Shown: positions 9,399 to 17,897 of the stretch, piece after piece
Numbering within the stretch: the stretch's first letter is position 1
Layout: each line of letters opens with the position of its first letter
Assembly (NCBI RefSeq): GCF_014651515.1
Contig: NZ_BMXA01000002.1
Location: forward strand, 558,001-622,000
Reading direction: 5' to 3'
DNA: 64,000 nucleotides
Origin: Arenicella chitinivorans
Lineage (GTDB): Bacteria > Pseudomonadota > Gammaproteobacteria > Arenicellales > Arenicellaceae
Program-made: the position numbers and the translations under genes
The notes under the pieces: model-generated
The model's database searches: none
Seen by the model: only the letters and a program-made list of their open reading frames with translations
What the model was told of the DNA's origin: nothing

Positions 9399-10355
9399 GT
9401 GGCGATCGACAACCTACTTGTTTTTTCCGGAAATGCTAACCCCGACTTGTCAGCCCAAGTGGTTGACTACCTTAAAGTCCCGCTTGGCAAAGCGCGCGTC
9501 GAGCAGTTTAGCGATGGAGAAATCACGGTGGAGATTCAGGAAAATGTCCGCGGGCGTGATGTTTTCATTATCCAGCCGACCTGTGCTCCAAGCCACAAGA
9601 ATTTAATCGAACTATTGCTGATGATTGATGCCTGTAACCGGTCATCAGCGCACCGCATCACGGCGGTTATGCCGTACTACGGTTATGCACGACAAGATCG
9701 ACGCCCACGCAATTCACGGGTTCCGATCAGTGCCAAACTGATTGCATCGATGGTGAGCACCGCTGGTGCAGACCGTGTGTTGACGATGGATCTGCATGCC
9801 GATCAAATCCAAGGCTTTTTTGACATTCCAACGGATAATATTTACGGCTCACCCGTGTTGTTGGATGATATTCGCAGCCTAGGTACGAAAGATTTAGTGG
9901 TGGTTTCACCGGACGTCGGTGGTGTAGTTCGCGCCCGCGCGTTAGCAAAACGATTGGACGTAGACTTGGCGATTATCGATAAACGACGTCCGAAAGCGAA
10001 CGTAGCAAAGGTGATGAACATTATCGGTGATGTGGATGGTCGTAGCTGTGTTTTGATTGACGACATGGTCGACACTGCAAACACGCTGTGCAAAGCCGCT
10101 GATGCTTTGAAAGAGCAGGGCGCAACAGCAGTGCGTGCGTATTGTACTCACCCCGTGTTGTCGGGTGAGGCAGTAAATAGAATTAATGCGTCCAGCATGG
10201 ATGAAGTGGTGGTTACCAACACGATTCCGCTGTCTGACGCGGCCGCAGCAAGTGATAAAATCCGACAATTGTCGATTGCGCACCTGCTGGGCGAATCAAT
10301 TCGTCGGATCACGGTAAGTGATTCGGTGAGTTCATTGTTTGTGGATGAGGACTAA
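9399..10355 (+). CDS. prs: Ribose-phosphate pyrophosphokinase
   Basis: 318 residues, class I length. It transfers pyrophosphate from ATP to ribose-5-phosphate, making PRPP for nucleotide, histidine, tryptophan and NAD synthesis. Visible motifs are the flexible-loop region [11 protein letters not shown] (92-102), the pyrophosphate-binding [11 protein letters not shown] (131-141) and the PRPP-binding loop [13 protein letters not shown] (218-230). The start is GTG 9399, with a GAGCGAGG purine-rich Shine-Dalgarno upstream. It follows tRNA-Gln and precedes rplY. Confidence 0.98.
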   Translation: MAIDNLLVFSGNANPDLSAQVVDYLKVPLGKARVEQFSDGEITVEIQENVRGRDVFIIQPTCAPSHKNLIELLLMIDACNRSSAHRITAVMPYYGYARQDRRPRNSRVPISAKLIASMVSTAGADRVLTMDLHADQIQGFFDIPTDNIYGSPVLLDDIRSLGTKDLVVVSPDVGGVVRARALAKRLDVDLAIIDKRRPKANVAKVMNIIGDVDGRSCVLIDDMVDTANTLCKAADALKEQGATAVRAYCTHPVLSGEAVNRINASSMDEVVVTNTIPLSDAAAASDKIRQLSIAHLLGESIRRITVSDSVSSLFVDED

Positions 10356-10463
10356 GCTCAGACAAACAATTTGAAGTCTACGCATAGAGGCAATTTGCCA
10401 ATGTGTTTTTGGAAACGCTGAGTAGGCATCGAGTTTGCTCAGTTTTATTTTTGAGATGAAGTA

Positions 10464-11126
10464 ATGGCTAATTTTATAGTAGAAGCTGAAGTAAGAACCG
10501 GATCTGGTAGCGCTGCGTCACGTCGTGCACGTCGTGATGGAAAAGTGCCAGTGGTGGTCTATGGCGGTGGAGAAGATGAGCAATACTTACTGGTTGATCA
10601 CAACAAGATGATCCATCAGTTAGAGGTTGAAGCTTTCCATTCCGCATTGGTTCAATTGCATGTTGGTGATGACCTGCAACGCGCAGTACTGCGTGATGTG
10701 CAAATGCATCCTTTTAAAGCACAGATCATGCACCTAGATTTCCAGCGTGTCAGTCGTAAAGACACGATCTCCATGACGGTGCCGTTGCACTTCATGGGCG
10801 AAGAAGACGCGCCGGGTGTGAAAACTGAGCATGGCATCATGACACACAATATGGTGTCTGTGGACATCACTTGTTTGGGTAGCGATCTGCCTGAGTATAT
10901 CGAGGTCGATGTCTCTGCTTTGGGTATGGGCGAGTCGGTTCACCTGGGTGAACTTAAGCTACCAGAAGGTGTTGAGTTCGCAACCACCATCCAGGAAGCT
11001 GACCTGGAGTTGCCGGTCGCCTCTGTCCTCGCGCCGAAGAAACCGCAAACTGAAACGGCGGAATCTGAAGAAAGCGGTGAAGCAGGTGCTGAGGCAGCTG
11101 AAGATAAGGGCGACTCTGAAGAGTAG
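10464..11126 (+). CDS. rplY: 50S ribosomal protein L25, long TL5/Ctc type
   Basis: 220 residues. The N-terminal domain (about 1-95) is the 5S-rRNA-binding L25 fold, beginning IVEAEVRTGSGSAASRRARR. The C-terminal beta domain (about 100-190) is the extension found in TL5/Ctc-type proteins, followed by an acidic Glu/Ala-rich tail (195-220). E. coli has only the first domain. It ends four bases before the pth start. No terminator lies between the two genes, but a strong terminator-like hairpin follows inside pth. Confidence 0.96.
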   Translation: MANFIVEAEVRTGSGSAASRRARRDGKVPVVVYGGGEDEQYLLVDHNKMIHQLEVEAFHSALVQLHVGDDLQRAVLRDVQMHPFKAQIMHLDFQRVSRKDTISMTVPLHFMGEEDAPGVKTEHGIMTHNMVSVDITCLGSDLPEYIEVDVSALGMGESVHLGELKLPEGVEFATTIQEADLELPVASVLAPKKPQTETAESEESGEAGAEAAEDKGDSEE

Positions 11127-11130
11127 ATCA

Positions 11131-11721
11131 ATGGAATCATCGCCGATCAAACTGATTGTCGGTTTAGGCAATCCGGGCGAGAAGTATGCGAAAACCCGGC
11201 ACAATGCCGGGTTTTTGTTTTTGGACGCTTTGTGCGAACAACTGGACATTCGCCTGAAGGCAGATAAACAGCTGTTTGGGCACAGCGCCAACGCAATAAT
11301 TGCCGGTGGTGATGTTCGATTGCTTGCACCGAATACATTTATGAATCTGAGTGGCAAATCGGTGTTGGCAGCGACGCAATATTATAAAATTACTCTGCAA
11401 GAAACATTGGTTGTGCATGATGACCTCGATTTGGGTGCTGGCGTTGCACGACTCAAACTGGGCGGCGGGCACGGCGGCAACAATGGTCTCCGAGATATTG
11501 CACAGCGCTGTGCGACGACTGACTTTGCGCGGTTGCGCATTGGTATTGGGCATCCGGGCGTTGGGCGAGATGTATCCGCATATGTCCTTAAGCAACCAAA
11601 CCGGGATGAGCAATCAAAAATAGAGCATGCGATAGCAGAAAGCTTGCGTGTATTGGACCTGGTCGCACACGGTGAGTTTCCGCGTGCAATGAATGAATTA
11701 CATACTGTGTTGGCTAAATAA
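11131..11721 (+). CDS. pth: Peptidyl-tRNA hydrolase
   Basis: 196 residues. It releases peptides from peptidyl-tRNA that has dropped off the ribosome. Motifs are GLGNPG (11-16, with the catalytic-site Asn14), TRHNAGF with the catalytic His24, and VVHDDLDL followed by [14 protein letters not shown] chose the ATG at 11131 because it gives the normal length and N-terminus; an upstream extension in this frame runs inside rplY and is not conserved-looking. Codons 21-31 form a terminator-like hairpin (separate entry), so full-length pth mRNA must escape it. Confidence 0.97.
   Translation: MESSPIKLIVGLGNPGEKYAKTRHNAGFLFLDALCEQLDIRLKADKQLFGHSANAIIAGGDVRLLAPNTFMNLSGKSVLAATQYYKITLQETLVVHDDLDLGAGVARLKLGGGHGGNNGLRDIAQRCATTDFARLRIGIGHPGVGRDVSAYVLKQPNRDEQSKIEHAIAESLRVLDLVAHGEFPRAMNELHTVLAK
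11191..11225 (+). terminator. Intrinsic-terminator-like hairpin inside pth
   Basis: Perfect 10-bp stem AAAACCCGGC / GCCGGGTTTT with the five-base loop ACAAT, followed by a T-rich run (TTTTTGTTTTT overall), 60 nt after the pth start codon. It has all elements of a Rho-independent terminator. It encodes the invariant KTRHNAGF region, so part of it is forced by the protein, but the GC pairing and T-run use synonymous positions. It may end rplY transcripts or attenuate pth. Confidence 0.6.
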
Positions 11722-11741
11722 CGGGCCATCTGGGAATTGAT

Positions 11742-12833
11742 ATGGGATTTAAATGTGGCATCGTCGGGCTGCCTAACGTGGGCAAGTCGACGCTTTTTAA
11801 TGCATTAACTAATTCTGGTATTCAGGCCGAAAATTATCCGTTCTGTACCATTGAGCCTAATGTCGGCATTGTTGAGGTACCTGATCCAAGGCTGCAGCGT
11901 CTGACTGAGCTGGCAGAGCCGAACAAGACTATTCCCGCAACGATGGAGTTCGTGGATATTGCTGGATTGGTGGAGGGCGCGTCCAAAGGTGAGGGCTTAG
12001 GTAATCAATTTTTGGCGAATATCCGTGAGGTCGATGCCATCGCACATGTGGTGCGGTGCTTTAACGACGAGAACGTGGTGCACGTCGCGGGCAAAGTGGA
12101 CCCAGCGTCTGACATCGAAGTGATTCACACCGAACTCGCGTTAGCGGATATGGACACGGTGGCCAAGGGTATTGAGCGTGCCGCTAAGCGTGCTAAATCG
12201 GGCGACAAAGACCAGATCAAATTAAAGGCCGTGCTTGAAAAAGTCCATGCGCACTTAGATACCGGTGAGCCGGTGCGCTCGCTGGATCTTGATAAAGACG
12301 ACCGTCAGCTCATCAAACACTTGTGCTTGATGACAGCCAAACCAACCATGTATATCGCCAATGTCGACGAAGCTGGCTTTGAAAACAATCCACACCTGGA
12401 CACCGTGCAGTCTATTGCCACAAAAGAGAATGCGAATGTGGTGGTGATCTGCGCTGCACTGGAGTCAGAGATTGCTGAGCTAGATGATGATGAGAAAATT
12501 GAGTTTCTGTCAGAAATTGGTCAGGAAGAACCAGGACTGAATCGCGTTATCCGCGCTGGCTACCAGCTGCTGGGGCTGCAAACCTACTTTACTGCGGGCA
12601 AAACGGAAGTGCGCGCCTGGACTATTCGCGTTGGGGATACCGCGCCACAAGCTGCAGGCGTGATTCATACTGATTTTCAGCGCGGGTTTATTCGCGCCGA
12701 GACAATCAGCTTTGCCGATTATGATCAGTACGGTGGCGAGCAAGGTGCCAAAGAGGCCGGCCGTTTCCGCTTAGAAGGTAAGGACTATGTGATGCATGAC
12801 GGCGATGTTGTGCATTTTCGATTTAACGTGTAA
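11742..12833 (+). CDS. ychF: Redox-regulated ATPase YchF (OBG family)
   Basis: 363 residues, exactly the family length. It has a P-loop NTPase domain with G1 at GLPNVGKS (9-16) and a DIAGLV switch. In place of the GTP-selective NKxD it reads NVDE, the change known to make YchF prefer ATP. A coiled-coil insertion and a C-terminal TGS domain follow (about 280-363). YchF associates with ribosomes and represses oxidative-stress defence in E. coli. It lies 20 bp after pth, the usual pth-ychF pair. Confidence 0.97.
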   Translation: MGFKCGIVGLPNVGKSTLFNALTNSGIQAENYPFCTIEPNVGIVEVPDPRLQRLTELAEPNKTIPATMEFVDIAGLVEGASKGEGLGNQFLANIREVDAIAHVVRCFNDENVVHVAGKVDPASDIEVIHTELALADMDTVAKGIERAAKRAKSGDKDQIKLKAVLEKVHAHLDTGEPVRSLDLDKDDRQLIKHLCLMTAKPTMYIANVDEAGFENNPHLDTVQSIATKENANVVVICAALESEIAELDDDEKIEFLSEIGQEEPGLNRVIRAGYQLLGLQTYFTAGKTEVRAWTIRVGDTAPQAAGVIHTDFQRGFIRAETISFADYDQYGGEQGAKEAGRFRLEGKDYVMHDGDVVHFRFNV

Positions 12834-12840
12834 TTATCTC

Positions 12841-12869
12841 GGCCCCGCACGACTTGACGCAGTGGGGCC
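12841..12869 (+). terminator. Probable terminator after ychF
   Basis: GGCCCC / GGGGCC arms with partial inner pairing begin seven bases after the ychF stop. The following T-run is short (TTGAT), so strength is uncertain. Confidence 0.4.
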
Positions 12870-12891
12870 TTGATACAATCTGGAGAAAAGG

Positions 12892-13521
12892 ATGTCATCC
12901 ACCTATTTGGTAATCCATATACCTGATTGTGACACGGCTGTGGCGCAATCGTTGGTTTCGAGCACTGAGCGTGCTATGCAGGATCGAACTGCGTCTGTCC
13001 CTGAGTTGGTATTCGGCTTAGACGAGCAGGCCTTGGTTGGTCGACAGGGTACCTTGAGTCTTGACGGTGCGCCGCGTTTTGAAGCGCCTACACTAACCCT
13101 GTTTTTTGAAGCTGCTCCGAGTGTGAGTTTTATTTGGTTAGAGCAGATTATGGTGAGGTTGCGTGGTATGACGGCGGCACCATTTTATATTCATACATTT
13201 AACACGCAGGACAGCTCGGCGCTGTTTTTCCGTTTCGTACAGCCAACCAAAGCAGAAATGCTGTCGAGCTTTTCACCCGTGTTTACCGCGCTCAGTGAGC
13301 TGGCCGAGGACTCGATTGAGCAAGACAGTACCTTACTTCGCTACATCGCGTTGAACCAAGAACAACAGCTCGAGCATGAGCTGGCTTTGGATCTCGACGA
13401 AATCAGAATAGCCAAGATGCGGCAAAAAGGCTGGTATCGCGCGGTGGTTTGGCTTGGTCGAATCGCGTTATTTGGCGGTATTGGTTTCGCCTTAGTTAAG
13501 TGTAGCCAAGCTATTTTTTAG
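12892..13521 (+). CDS. Hypothetical protein with C-terminal membrane anchor
   Basis: 209 residues, not recognised. It has no signal peptide. The body is soluble with mixed alpha/beta character, an acidic stretch near 140-165 and a basic segment KMRQKGWYRAVVWLGR just before a single hydrophobic helix (about 185-205), which suggests a tail-anchored protein facing the cytoplasm. A Shine-Dalgarno-like GGAGAAAAGG precedes the ATG. It is convergent with nrdB across a shared hairpin. Confidence 0.6.
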   Translation: MSSTYLVIHIPDCDTAVAQSLVSSTERAMQDRTASVPELVFGLDEQALVGRQGTLSLDGAPRFEAPTLTLFFEAAPSVSFIWLEQIMVRLRGMTAAPFYIHTFNTQDSSALFFRFVQPTKAEMLSSFSPVFTALSELAEDSIEQDSTLLRYIALNQEQQLEHELALDLDEIRIAKMRQKGWYRAVVWLGRIALFGGIGFALVKCSQAIF

Positions 13522-13528
13522 CGCCTCA

Positions 13529-13562
13529 CACGGGCGGTCAGTCATGCGGCTGGCCGCCCGTG
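13529..13562. terminator. Bidirectional terminator-like hairpin
   Basis: A 13-bp stem (one G-U pair) CACGGGCGGTCAG / CTGGCCGCCCGTG with an 8-nt loop lies between the convergent ends of the 209-residue gene and nrdB. On the minus strand it is followed within a few bases by an A/T-rich run. Confidence 0.6.
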
Positions 13563-13570
13563 AGAATTAT

Positions 13571-14704
13571 TTAATCCCAGTTAAGTGCCGCACCGGTCTG
13601 GTACTCAATAACACGGGTCTCAAAGAAGTTCTTTTCTTTGCGTAGATTGGATTGTTCGTCCAGCCAGGTTAAGCGGTTTTCAGCACCAGGAAACGGTTCA
13701 GTAATCTTGAGCTGTCGCGCGCGGCGATTGGCAATAAAGCGAAACTGTTCCATGTGGTCTTCTTTGTTGTAGCCAACGATCGGATCGGCAAGCAAAAAGC
13801 CAGCGTAGATTTCTTCGGCGGCTTCGCACTCATCCCACATTCGGCGTAGACGCGCCTCATCCAGAGTAAGGTTCTCTTCTTTGACAATCTCTCGCACCAC
13901 GCGTATGCCAAACCCGCTGTGCAGGATTTCATCACGCATAATGTATTGCAATTGCTCCGCAGTGCCGTTCATCAAACCGCGCCGTTGCAAGGCGAAGATT
14001 GGGCTGAAGCCATTATAGAACCAGCACCCTTCGAACACGCCAGCAAAGAACAGATAGGAGTGCACAAAGGTGTCTAATTCGTCGGGTTGGTTCAGATCGA
14101 TATCCGGGCGAAGTACGGTGTCGAGTCGGTCGTTCGCCAGTTTGATTTTTTGATAAATCTCCGGCACGACGCGATACCGATTATAAATTTCTTTCTGGTC
14201 AAGCCCGATGGTTTCGATGCAGTGCTGGTAGGTCCAGGTATGCATCGCTTCTTCGAACACTTGTCGCGCTTGATAGATTTGCAGTTCCGGCGCAGTCATT
14301 TTTTCCATGACCGCCAAGCCGATGTTCCGCATCGCTAGAATATCGGACGTGGTGAGGTACGCCAGCACGTGCTCATAAACATGTTTTTCTTCGCTAGTGA
14401 GTACGTGATGGTAGTCTCGTACGTCTTTGGTCATGTTGACGTCTAACGGCGTCCAATGGTTTTTATTGGCATTTAAAAAATACTGCCAAGCCCATGGGTA
14501 CTTAAACGGCGCGAGTTGATTGATGTCACCATGTCCGTTGACCACACGCTTATCGCTGACGTCGACGGGTTTGGGCGCCGCGTGCTGAGACAAAGTCGGT
14601 CTGTTTGTAGTTGAGTTTAGCGATGCCTCTGTGTCTTGCAACGGAGATTGGTTGGTGTTCATGCCGTTAAACGCGGCGATCGGGTCGTCCCAGTTGTGTT
14701 TCAT
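13571..14704 (-). CDS. nrdB: Class Ia ribonucleotide reductase, beta subunit
   Basis: 377 residues. It carries the diiron-tyrosyl radical used by NrdA to reduce ribonucleoside diphosphates. Ligand segments are recognisable: an Asp in DVRDYHH, EEAMHTWTY (Glu, His three residues on, radical Tyr seven on, as E115/H118/Y122 in E. coli), and MRDEILHSGFG for the second Glu-x2-His pair. Presence of the Tyr argues for the classic oxygen-dependent Ia type rather than a Tyr-less Ic type. It is 15 bp downstream of nrdA and controlled from the nrdA promoter region. Confidence 0.95.
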   Translation of the reverse strand: MKHNWDDPIAAFNGMNTNQSPLQDTEASLNSTTNRPTLSQHAAPKPVDVSDKRVVNGHGDINQLAPFKYPWAWQYFLNANKNHWTPLDVNMTKDVRDYHHVLTSEEKHVYEHVLAYLTTSDILAMRNIGLAVMEKMTAPELQIYQARQVFEEAMHTWTYQHCIETIGLDQKEIYNRYRVVPEIYQKIKLANDRLDTVLRPDIDLNQPDELDTFVHSYLFFAGVFEGCWFYNGFSPIFALQRRGLMNGTAEQLQYIMRDEILHSGFGIRVVREIVKEENLTLDEARLRRMWDECEAAEEIYAGFLLADPIVGYNKEDHMEQFRFIANRRARQLKITEPFPGAENRLTWLDEQSNLRKEKNFFETRVIEYQTGAALNWD

Positions 14705-14719
14705 AATCTATCTCCGTTG

Positions 14720-17512
14720 CTATTGGCAGGCATCACAGTCCGGATCCAAAATCGAGCAAACCTTGGTTTCAGTTGGCTCGGTTTCAATCGACTGCGAGGT
14801 GGCTTTTTCCATCTGAGTTGCGCCCAATGAACGTAGGTAGTAAGTAGTTTTGAGACCACGAACCCAGGCCAGTTTGTAAATCTGATCCAGCTTTTTACCC
14901 GAAGGTTCGGCCAGATACAGATTGAGACTCTGTGCCTGATCGAGCCATTTTTGACGCCGGGAGGCGGCTTCGATTAGCCAGCGGGTGTCGAGTTCGAACG
15001 CGTTTTTGAACAACGCTTTTACGTGGTCGGGAATACGTTCTATGGCTTGTACTGAGCCATCGTAATATTTGAGGTCGTTCACCATGACGTCGTCCCATAA
15101 CCCCAGGTTTTTGAGCGCAGTCACCAGGTGTTTGTTTACTACAGTAAATTCGCCCGATAAGTTCGATTTGACGTATAGGTTTTGGTAAGTCGGTTCAATC
15201 GATTGACTCAAACCGCAAATGTTAGAGATGGTCGCTGTTGGCGCGATTGCCAAACAATTACTGTTCCGCATACCAGTCTGCTTGATGCTACTGCGTAGAC
15301 TATCCCAATCCAGGGTTTGAGATCGGTCTTGATCCAAGTAGTTACTGCGGGACTTTTCTAGCAAGTCGATTGAGTCGATCGGTAGTATGCCTTGACTCCA
15401 AAGTGAGCCGTCGTAACTTGGGTAAGTGCCGCGTTCTTGAGCAAGCTCATTCGATGCTTGAATCGCGTAATAGCTGATTGCCTCCATCGACTTATCCGCA
15501 AACTGCGTTGCCTCATCGCTGTCATAGGCTTGCGCACGTAAATACAATGCGTCCTGAAAGCCCATAACGCCCAGACCAACGGGTCGATGTTTGAGGTTTG
15601 AGCGGCGCGCTTGCGGCACACTGTAATAGTTATACTCAATCACATTATCCAGCATCCGCATGGCGGTGCGAACCGTGGTTTCAAGCTTGCTTTGATCGAT
15701 TTCGCCGTCGACTAGGTGATTCACTAAGTTGATTGACCCCAGGTTACACACCGCGATTTCATCGTCATTCGTGTGTAAGGTGATTTCGGTGCACAGGTTC
15801 GAACTATGGACCACACCTTGGTGTTGATTGGTGTACCGCACATTGCAGGCGTCTTTGAAGGTAATCCAGGGGTGCCCCGTCTCGAACAACATACTCAACA
15901 TCTTGCGCCACAGGTCTACCGCCTTGAGTCGGCGAAACAGAGGAATCTGGCCAGCATCAGCTTGGGCTTCGTAGTATTCATAGCGTTGTTTGAAGGCATT
16001 CCCGACCAGGTCGTGGAGGTCCGGCGTGTCGTCCGGTGAGAATAGTGTCCACATTTGATCTTCGACCACGCGCTGCATAAACAAGTCGGGTATCCAGTTT
16101 GCGGTATTCATGTCGTGTGTGCGACGTCGCTCATCGCCGGTATTCTTGCGTAGATCCAGAAAATCCTCGACATCGATATGCCAGGTCTCCAGATACGCGC
16201 ACACCGCACCCTTGCGTTTACCGCCCTGGTTTACCGCCACAGCCGTGTCATTTGCCACTTTGAGAAACGGTACAACCCCCTGAGATTGGCCATGCGTGCC
16301 CTTGATGACCGCACCGAGTCCGCGGACTCGACTCCAGTCATTGCCTAGCCCGCCTGCAAATTTTGAGAGCAGTGCGTTGTCGTGGATGGCTGAATAAATG
16401 CCACTCAGGTCATCCGGCACCGTGGTGAGATAACAGGATGAAAGCTGAGGGCGTAGGGTGCCGGAATTGAACAAGGTTGGTGTCGATGCCATAAAGTCAA
16501 AGCTTGAGAGCACGTTATAAAACTCGATGGCGCGTGCTTCGCGGTCGACCTCGTTGATTGACAAACCCATGGCAACTCGCATAAAAAACGCCTGCGGTAG
16601 TTCCAAGCACACGGTGTTGTGCTTGATAAAATAACGGTCGGTCAATGTCTGCAGCCCCAAATACTCAAACTGCCGATCGCGTGACGGGTTAAGGGCGTCT
16701 GCTAAACGTTCAAGGTCGTACGACTTCAGTTCCTCGTCAAGATATTGGTGCTTGCAGGCTGTATGAATATAGCGGTGGAAATAGTCGGCATAGTTGAGGT
16801 CTTGACTATTGTCGATCGCAACCGCGAGGTAACTGAAGGCGGAATCCCGCAAGTTTTGCAACAGAAGTCGTGCCGTGACCTTGCTGTAATCCGGGTCGAG
16901 ATCGATCAAACCGCGTGCCGCCAGAACCAATGATTGATTAAAATCATTGCGTGAAATGCCGTCAAAGATGCTTTTTTCGATCAGTTTTAAAAGCTTTGGG
17001 ACGGACACATCCGTGAGATCATCGCAGTGATCGTGTAATAGCGCCTCGATGTCATTTAAGCTGCAAATGGAGTGTTGACCATCGCTCTCAAGGATCGAGA
17101 ACCCAACTTTAGGGGAGGCCTCGGATGAGGCGCGCTGCTGTGCGCGTTCAGTGCGGTAAAGTACATAGGCGCGTGCTACCTTGTGGTGGCCGCTACGCAT
17201 GAGTGCGAGTTCGACTTGATCCTGAATATCTTCAATATGCACGACAGGGTAGGCGATCAAGCTGCGCTGCAAGGCTGACAGTACTTGATCAGTAAGCTGT
17301 TGAACCGCGTCATGGATGCGCTGTGAGCCACTGGCTTTTTGGCCTTCAACGGCCAGCATGGCTTTACTGATTGCCACAGTGATTTTGTCGGCCGAGAAGG
17401 GGACGGTTTGGCCGGAGCGTTTTTTGACTTGGTAGTTGGATTCCGATTTGGTATTCGATTTAATAATCGGATTGGCTTCTGTCGGCGCAGAAGGAGCCGG
17501 TTGTGTGTGCAT
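14720..17512 (-). CDS. nrdA: Class Ia ribonucleotide reductase, alpha subunit
   Basis: 930 residues, longer than the E. coli enzyme (761) and near the Pseudomonas type. It makes deoxyribonucleotides from ribonucleoside diphosphates. An ATP-cone regulatory domain occupies about 28-120 (VKKRSGQTVPFSADKI), and a second, less conserved cone-like stretch follows to about 230. The active-site regions SSCYLTT and NLCTEITLHT hold the redox and radical cysteines. The C-terminus CSILDPDCDACQ supplies the re-reduction cysteine pair. The ATG at 17512 has AAAGAGG six bases upstream; that Shine-Dalgarno is part of a hairpin. Upstream lie a cobalamin riboswitch and NrdR boxes. Confidence 0.96.
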   Translation of the reverse strand: MHTQPAPSAPTEANPIIKSNTKSESNYQVKKRSGQTVPFSADKITVAISKAMLAVEGQKASGSQRIHDAVQQLTDQVLSALQRSLIAYPVVHIEDIQDQVELALMRSGHHKVARAYVLYRTERAQQRASSEASPKVGFSILESDGQHSICSLNDIEALLHDHCDDLTDVSVPKLLKLIEKSIFDGISRNDFNQSLVLAARGLIDLDPDYSKVTARLLLQNLRDSAFSYLAVAIDNSQDLNYADYFHRYIHTACKHQYLDEELKSYDLERLADALNPSRDRQFEYLGLQTLTDRYFIKHNTVCLELPQAFFMRVAMGLSINEVDREARAIEFYNVLSSFDFMASTPTLFNSGTLRPQLSSCYLTTVPDDLSGIYSAIHDNALLSKFAGGLGNDWSRVRGLGAVIKGTHGQSQGVVPFLKVANDTAVAVNQGGKRKGAVCAYLETWHIDVEDFLDLRKNTGDERRRTHDMNTANWIPDLFMQRVVEDQMWTLFSPDDTPDLHDLVGNAFKQRYEYYEAQADAGQIPLFRRLKAVDLWRKMLSMLFETGHPWITFKDACNVRYTNQHQGVVHSSNLCTEITLHTNDDEIAVCNLGSINLVNHLVDGEIDQSKLETTVRTAMRMLDNVIEYNYYSVPQARRSNLKHRPVGLGVMGFQDALYLRAQAYDSDEATQFADKSMEAISYYAIQASNELAQERGTYPSYDGSLWSQGILPIDSIDLLEKSRSNYLDQDRSQTLDWDSLRSSIKQTGMRNSNCLAIAPTATISNICGLSQSIEPTYQNLYVKSNLSGEFTVVNKHLVTALKNLGLWDDVMVNDLKYYDGSVQAIERIPDHVKALFKNAFELDTRWLIEAASRRQKWLDQAQSLNLYLAEPSGKKLDQIYKLAWVRGLKTTYYLRSLGATQMEKATSQSIETEPTETKVCSILDPDCDACQ

Positions 17513-17518
17513 TTGACG

Positions 17519-17565
17519 CCTCTTTGATGGTTGCTAAGAAGTTGGCAAATGCCAGGATCAAAGAG
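17519..17565 (-). promoter_or_regulatory. Shine-Dalgarno-sequestering hairpin of nrdA
   Basis: In the nrdA leader, CTCTTTGAT (17565-17557, minus strand) is perfectly complementary to ATCAAAGAG (17528-17520), which includes most of the AAAGAGG Shine-Dalgarno (17525-17519). The 28-nt loop contains a smaller TGGCA / TGCCA stem. It is placed as a translational expression platform for the upstream riboswitch. Confidence 0.6.
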
Positions 17566-17599
17566 TGTGCTCGACCCAATGCGGACGCACTGGTGGCCA

Positions 17600-17748
17600 G
17601 ACAGGGCTGGTGAGATGTCGATCAACGTACCTTGACGCGAGGCATTGCGTGACCAGGCAGGTAATCGGACTAAAGCGTAAACCAATACGGTTCAGGCTAT
17701 CACCGTTGCGCGACAGTGCTGGATTTTCACCAGCTTCCCCTGCAAAGT
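17600..17748 (-). ncRNA. Cobalamin (adenosylcobalamin) riboswitch upstream of nrdAB
   Basis: On the minus strand the leader reads GGGGAAGCTGGTGAAAATCC (17740-17721), then CACTGTCGCGCAACGGTG, matching the conserved core of cobalamin riboswitches. The B12-box equivalent GTCCGATTACCTGCC follows at 17670-17656. The boundary towards nrdA is approximate. Known riboswitches of this class repress when adenosylcobalamin is bound. In front of a B12-independent reductase this fits shut-off when a B12-dependent class II enzyme can work. Transcription would start near the NrdR boxes, and the Shine-Dalgarno hairpin is the likely output. Confidence 0.9.
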
Positions 17749-17752
17749 GATT

Positions 17753-17799
17753 GCACTATATCTTGTTTTTAATAGAAATAAAACCGCAATATATAGTGG
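17753..17799 (-). promoter_or_regulatory. Tandem NrdR boxes of the nrdAB promoter
   Basis: Two 16-bp sites match the NrdR consensus aCaCwAtATaTwGtgt. One is at 17784-17799 (minus strand CCACTATATATTGCGG) and one at 17753-17768 (plus strand GCACTATATCTTGTTT). Their centres are 31 bp apart, three helical turns, the usual NrdR geometry. NrdR represses RNR genes when dATP is abundant. No other gene but nrdA is placed to use them, though the divergent gene starts 99 bp away. Confidence 0.8.
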
Positions 17800-17897
17800 T
17801 TTTTGTGTTGATCGTTTGCTCTATCAAGTGGAAGTGGCTGCGGTGACTGGAACGTGATAACGTACACATTCTAGTTTTGCTGCTATGGAGGATTGCT

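Noticed and set aside
11164-11613. 149-codon minus-strand ORF
   Set aside because: Antisense shadow of pth.
17257-17685. 142-codon minus-strand ORF overlapping the nrdA 5' end
   Set aside because: It lies in another frame across the riboswitch, the Shine-Dalgarno hairpin and the start of nrdA. The RNA structure and nrdA explain the sequence; the ORF has no recognisable domain.
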